8,364 bases of DNA, taken from the NCBI GenBank assembly GCA_021200075.1, contig JAJQGZ010000015.1, forward strand, positions 1 through 8,364, in the 5' to 3' direction. Below the pieces are notes generated by a model, which saw only the letters and a program-made list of their open reading frames with translations, did not search any database and had not been told where the DNA came from. The translations under genes were made by a program, and so were the position numbers. The first letter of the stretch is position 1. Each line of letters starts with the position of its first letter. Source of the DNA: Clostridiales bacterium. Its GTDB lineage: Bacteria > Bacillota > Clostridia > Oscillospirales > Acutalibacteraceae. Of this stretch, positions 5,967 through 8,364 are shown in pieces.

Positions 5967-8258
5967 ATGAAAAAGAATATTGAACTCAAAAAGAAAATTC
6001 TTGCTGATTACATCAGCGAAGATATTGCAAAGGACAGGCTCCTTTATTCATCCTGCAATGACGATAAAACACTGCTTGATAAATTCGGCTGGTCGTTATC
6101 GGGACTGACTGAAAAGCAGGTCTGCGATTCAAAGAAAAAATACGGCGATAATATTATTGTCAGCGGCAAAAAAGATTCGGCACCAAAACGGATTTGCGCC
6201 GCATTTATAAATCCTTTTACGCTGGTTTTGTTTGCTTTGGCGATTGTTTCCGCAATCACCGATATTCTGCTTGCAGATTCCGGGGATAAGGACTGTACAA
6301 CTGTTGTTATAATAAGCACAATGGTACTCATATCAGGGATACTTCGCTTCGTGCAGGAAACAAGAAGCGGAAATGCGGCTCATAAGCTTCAAAAAATGAT
6401 CAGTGTTACATCCTGTGTGCAAAGAGCGTATTCGGGTAAAGCGGAAATTCCGCCGGAGGAAATTGTTGCGGGAGATATTGTACATCTCTCCGCCGGAGAT
6501 CTTGTCCCTGCTGATGTGCGTATTTTGTCGGCAAAAGACCTGTTCATCAATCAATCGGCATTGACCGGAGAAAGTGAACCTGTTGAAAAAACAAGTAATA
6601 TCAGCCGTACGGAAAATATTGCTTTAACAGATATTTGCAATCTCGCATTTACGGGCAGTACGGCAATAAGCGGAAGCGCCACAGCCGTTGCCGTTACGGT
6701 AGGAAAGGATACTCTCTTCGGCTCTCTTGCAAAGACCTTGGCTCAAAAGCCGGAGAAAACGGAATTTGATAAGGGTGTCAACTCCGTTTCGTGGATATTA
6801 ATTCGTTTTATGCTCGTTATGGTACCGGTGGTTTTCTTTATAAACGGTTTTACAAAAGGCAGTTGGACGGATGCGCTGTTATTCACAATTTTGGTTGCGG
6901 TCGGTTTTACGCCGGAAATGCTTTCGATGATTGTTACAACCTGCCTTGCAAAAGGTGCGCTTGCAATGAGCAAGAAGAAAACCATTGTTAAAAATTTGAA
7001 TGCAATTCAAAATTTCGGCGCCGTTGATATTCTCTGTACGGACAAAACGGGTACATTAACCTGTAATGATGTAGTGCTTGAATATCATATGGATGTAAAC
7101 GGAAAAGAAGATATACGGGTATTGCGCCATGCGTATCTTAACAGCTATTTTCAAACCGGGTACAAAAATCTTATGGACTCGGCAATTATAAGCAAAACTG
7201 AGGAGGAAGAAAATAAAAATCCTCAGCTTCTCGATTTATCGGAAAATTATGTCAAGGTCGATGAAATTCCGTTCGATTTTGACCGCCGCCGTTTGACTAC
7301 CGTTGTTAAGGATAAATACGGAAAAACTCAAATGGTAACAAAGGGCGCTGCGGAGGAAATGTTTGCAGTTTGTGCTTATGCCGAATGTGACGGAGTTGTA
7401 AAACCGCTTACTGCTGAGGTTCGCAGTCGAGTTTTGAATACTGTCGGCAAGTTTAACGATGAGGGATTCAGAGTTCTTGTTATAGCTCAAAAAAGCAATC
7501 TTTCATCTGACAGAGCATTTACTGCCGAGGATGAATGCAATATGGTCTTGCTCGGTTATCTTGCATTCCTTGACCCGGTTAAGGAGACATATGCAAATAT
7601 TATAAAGTACATAAAATAACAGCTTCTTCCAATTTCGGCAATATGTTTTCGGTCTTGCCGCAAGTGCGTTCTTGCCCTTTTTGCCTATGGAGTCGCTCCA
7701 TTTGATTATACTCAATTTGATATACGACCTTTCCTATACCGCAATTCCGTGGGATAATGTTGACAAAGAATTTTTAAACAAGCCTCGCAGATGGGACGCT
7801 TCGTCCGTCGGCAAATTTATGCTGTGGATAGAGCCTACAAGCTCGGTGCTTGATATTGTAACTTATCTGTTGATGTATTTCGTAATATGCTCCGGAGTGT
7901 GCGGCGGTCAGATGTACAGTCAAATTATCGATTCATCTGCTTCTTCACTTTTTATTGCGGTATTTCAGGCAGGTTGGTTCGTGGAATCTATGTGGAGCCA
8001 AACCTTGGTTATTCATATGATAAGAACGCCGAAAATTTCTTTTGTTCAAAGCCGTGCGTCACTACAGCTTACTCTTTTAACCTTTGCGGGTATCGGCGCC
8101 GTTACGCTTATTCCTTTTTGCCAATCGGCGTATCGCTCGGATTTTCACCGCTTCCGGCAGTATATTTTGTATGGCTTGCCGTTATTATCGTTTGCTATAT
8201 GGCACTTACAACGGCAATGAAAAAGTTTTATATAAAAAAATATGGCGAGCTTTTGTGA
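5967..8258 (+). pseudogene. mgtA: MgtA-type Mg2+-transporting P-type ATPase, decayed
   Basis: This is a type IIIB P-type ATPase for Mg2+ import (MgtA/MgtB family), normally about 900 residues in the membrane. The start ATG 5967 has CGGAGG 9 bases upstream. Residues 1-550 read intact: actuator motif LTGESEP at 199-205, TPEML with P316-E317 in helix M4, phosphorylated D359 in DKTGTL, and KGAAEE at 459-464 in the nucleotide domain. After DPVKE (about residue 539) the sequence jumps directly to TYANIIKYIK, removing roughly 140 family residues that hold the TGD and GDGxNDA motifs of the P domain. The frame then stops at TAA 7617-7619 (an A is missing from 7613-7616). A G is missing near 7657 (SVL[A]ASAFLPF). 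The C-terminal helices follow (MESLHLIILNLIYDL, IPWDNVDKEF, QAGWFVESMWSQTLVIHM), with a T missing from 8115-8119 before IGVSLGF and the end FYIKKYGELL, TGA 8256-8258. It cannot pump. It sits downstream of an M-box riboswitch that looks intact. Confidence 0.93.
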
Positions 8259-8364
8259 TAAAATATTTTATGATGCAGGTGAAAAAGTGAATTTCAAACA
8301 TACTTTTTATACTTTTTTAATATTGAATTTTGAAATTTTCTATTGACAAAGGGAAATATAATAT
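8259..8364. other. AT-rich intergenic tail, no supported gene
   Basis: No convincing terminator follows the mgtA stop; only a short palindrome ATAAAATATTTTAT at 8258-8271 is seen. A 19-codon GTG ORF at 8287 is too weak to call. TTGACA at 8343-8348 could be a -35 element, but its -10 would lie beyond the window edge. Confidence 0.4.

Noticed and set aside
7672..8220. Separate membrane protein gene after the ATPase
   Set aside because: The translation is the C-terminal membrane half of the same MgtA-type ATPase in a shifted frame; it has no start or ribosome site of its own.
8287..8346. 19-codon GTG ORF after mgtA
   Set aside because: Weak ribosome site, AT-rich hydrophobic low-complexity product and no recognisable similarity; ordinary chance ORF.
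8343..8364. TTGACA followed by TATAAT at the right edge as a promoter
   Set aside because: Only 8 bases separate the two hexamers. A real -10 partner for TTGACA would lie beyond the window, so it cannot be judged.
1..8364. CRISPR arrays, tRNA or rRNA genes, insertion sequences, phage genes
   Set aside because: No regularly spaced repeats, no cloverleaf-like or rRNA segments, no transposase or integrase, and no terminal inverted repeats were seen.

Overview
The window looks like chromosomal DNA of a low-to-moderate GC Gram-positive anaerobe, most likely a Clostridia member close to Ruminococcaceae/Oscillospirales. The pointers are strong GGAGG-type ribosome sites, sigma-A style promoters, an M-box magnesium riboswitch, a secreted CAP-FN3 protein, and DUF6512-like and PHP-family proteins of the kind common in gut Clostridia. 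This taxonomic reading is inference from gene content; no marker gene is present.

Layout. The minus strand from 2534 down to the left edge is a tightly packed operon: a type Ic aspartate-aminotransferase-like PLP enzyme, a xylose-isomerase-like TIM-barrel protein (1-base TAATG overlap), and an EamA/DMT transporter (ATGA overlap). The transporter is frameshifted and cut by the window edge. A 208-base divergent intergenic region carries one promoter per direction and a perfect 7-bp inverted repeat. On the plus strand follows a secreted CAP-domain protein with a C-terminal fibronectin type III domain, closed by a strong intrinsic terminator. Next come two convergent broken genes, a DUF6512-like membrane protein (+) and a PHP-domain phosphoesterase (-). 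The right half is a magnesium-uptake unit: promoter, M-box riboswitch and terminator, a possible 28-codon leader ORF with a second terminator/antiterminator pair, a 26-codon small ORF, and an mgtA-type P-type ATPase that is clearly a pseudogene.

The main message is gene decay. Four of the seven sizeable genes are broken. Most lesions are one-base changes in mononucleotide runs, accompanied by two Trp-to-stop changes, missense changes at a conserved metal ligand and at Trp positions, and an internal loss of roughly 140 codons from the ATPase. Substitutions and a large deletion argue for real decay; some of the run-length changes could still be sequencing error. The riboswitch and promoter of the dead ATPase look structurally intact. 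The most novel-looking element is the second attenuator-like structure with its overlapping short ORF between the M-box and mgtA.
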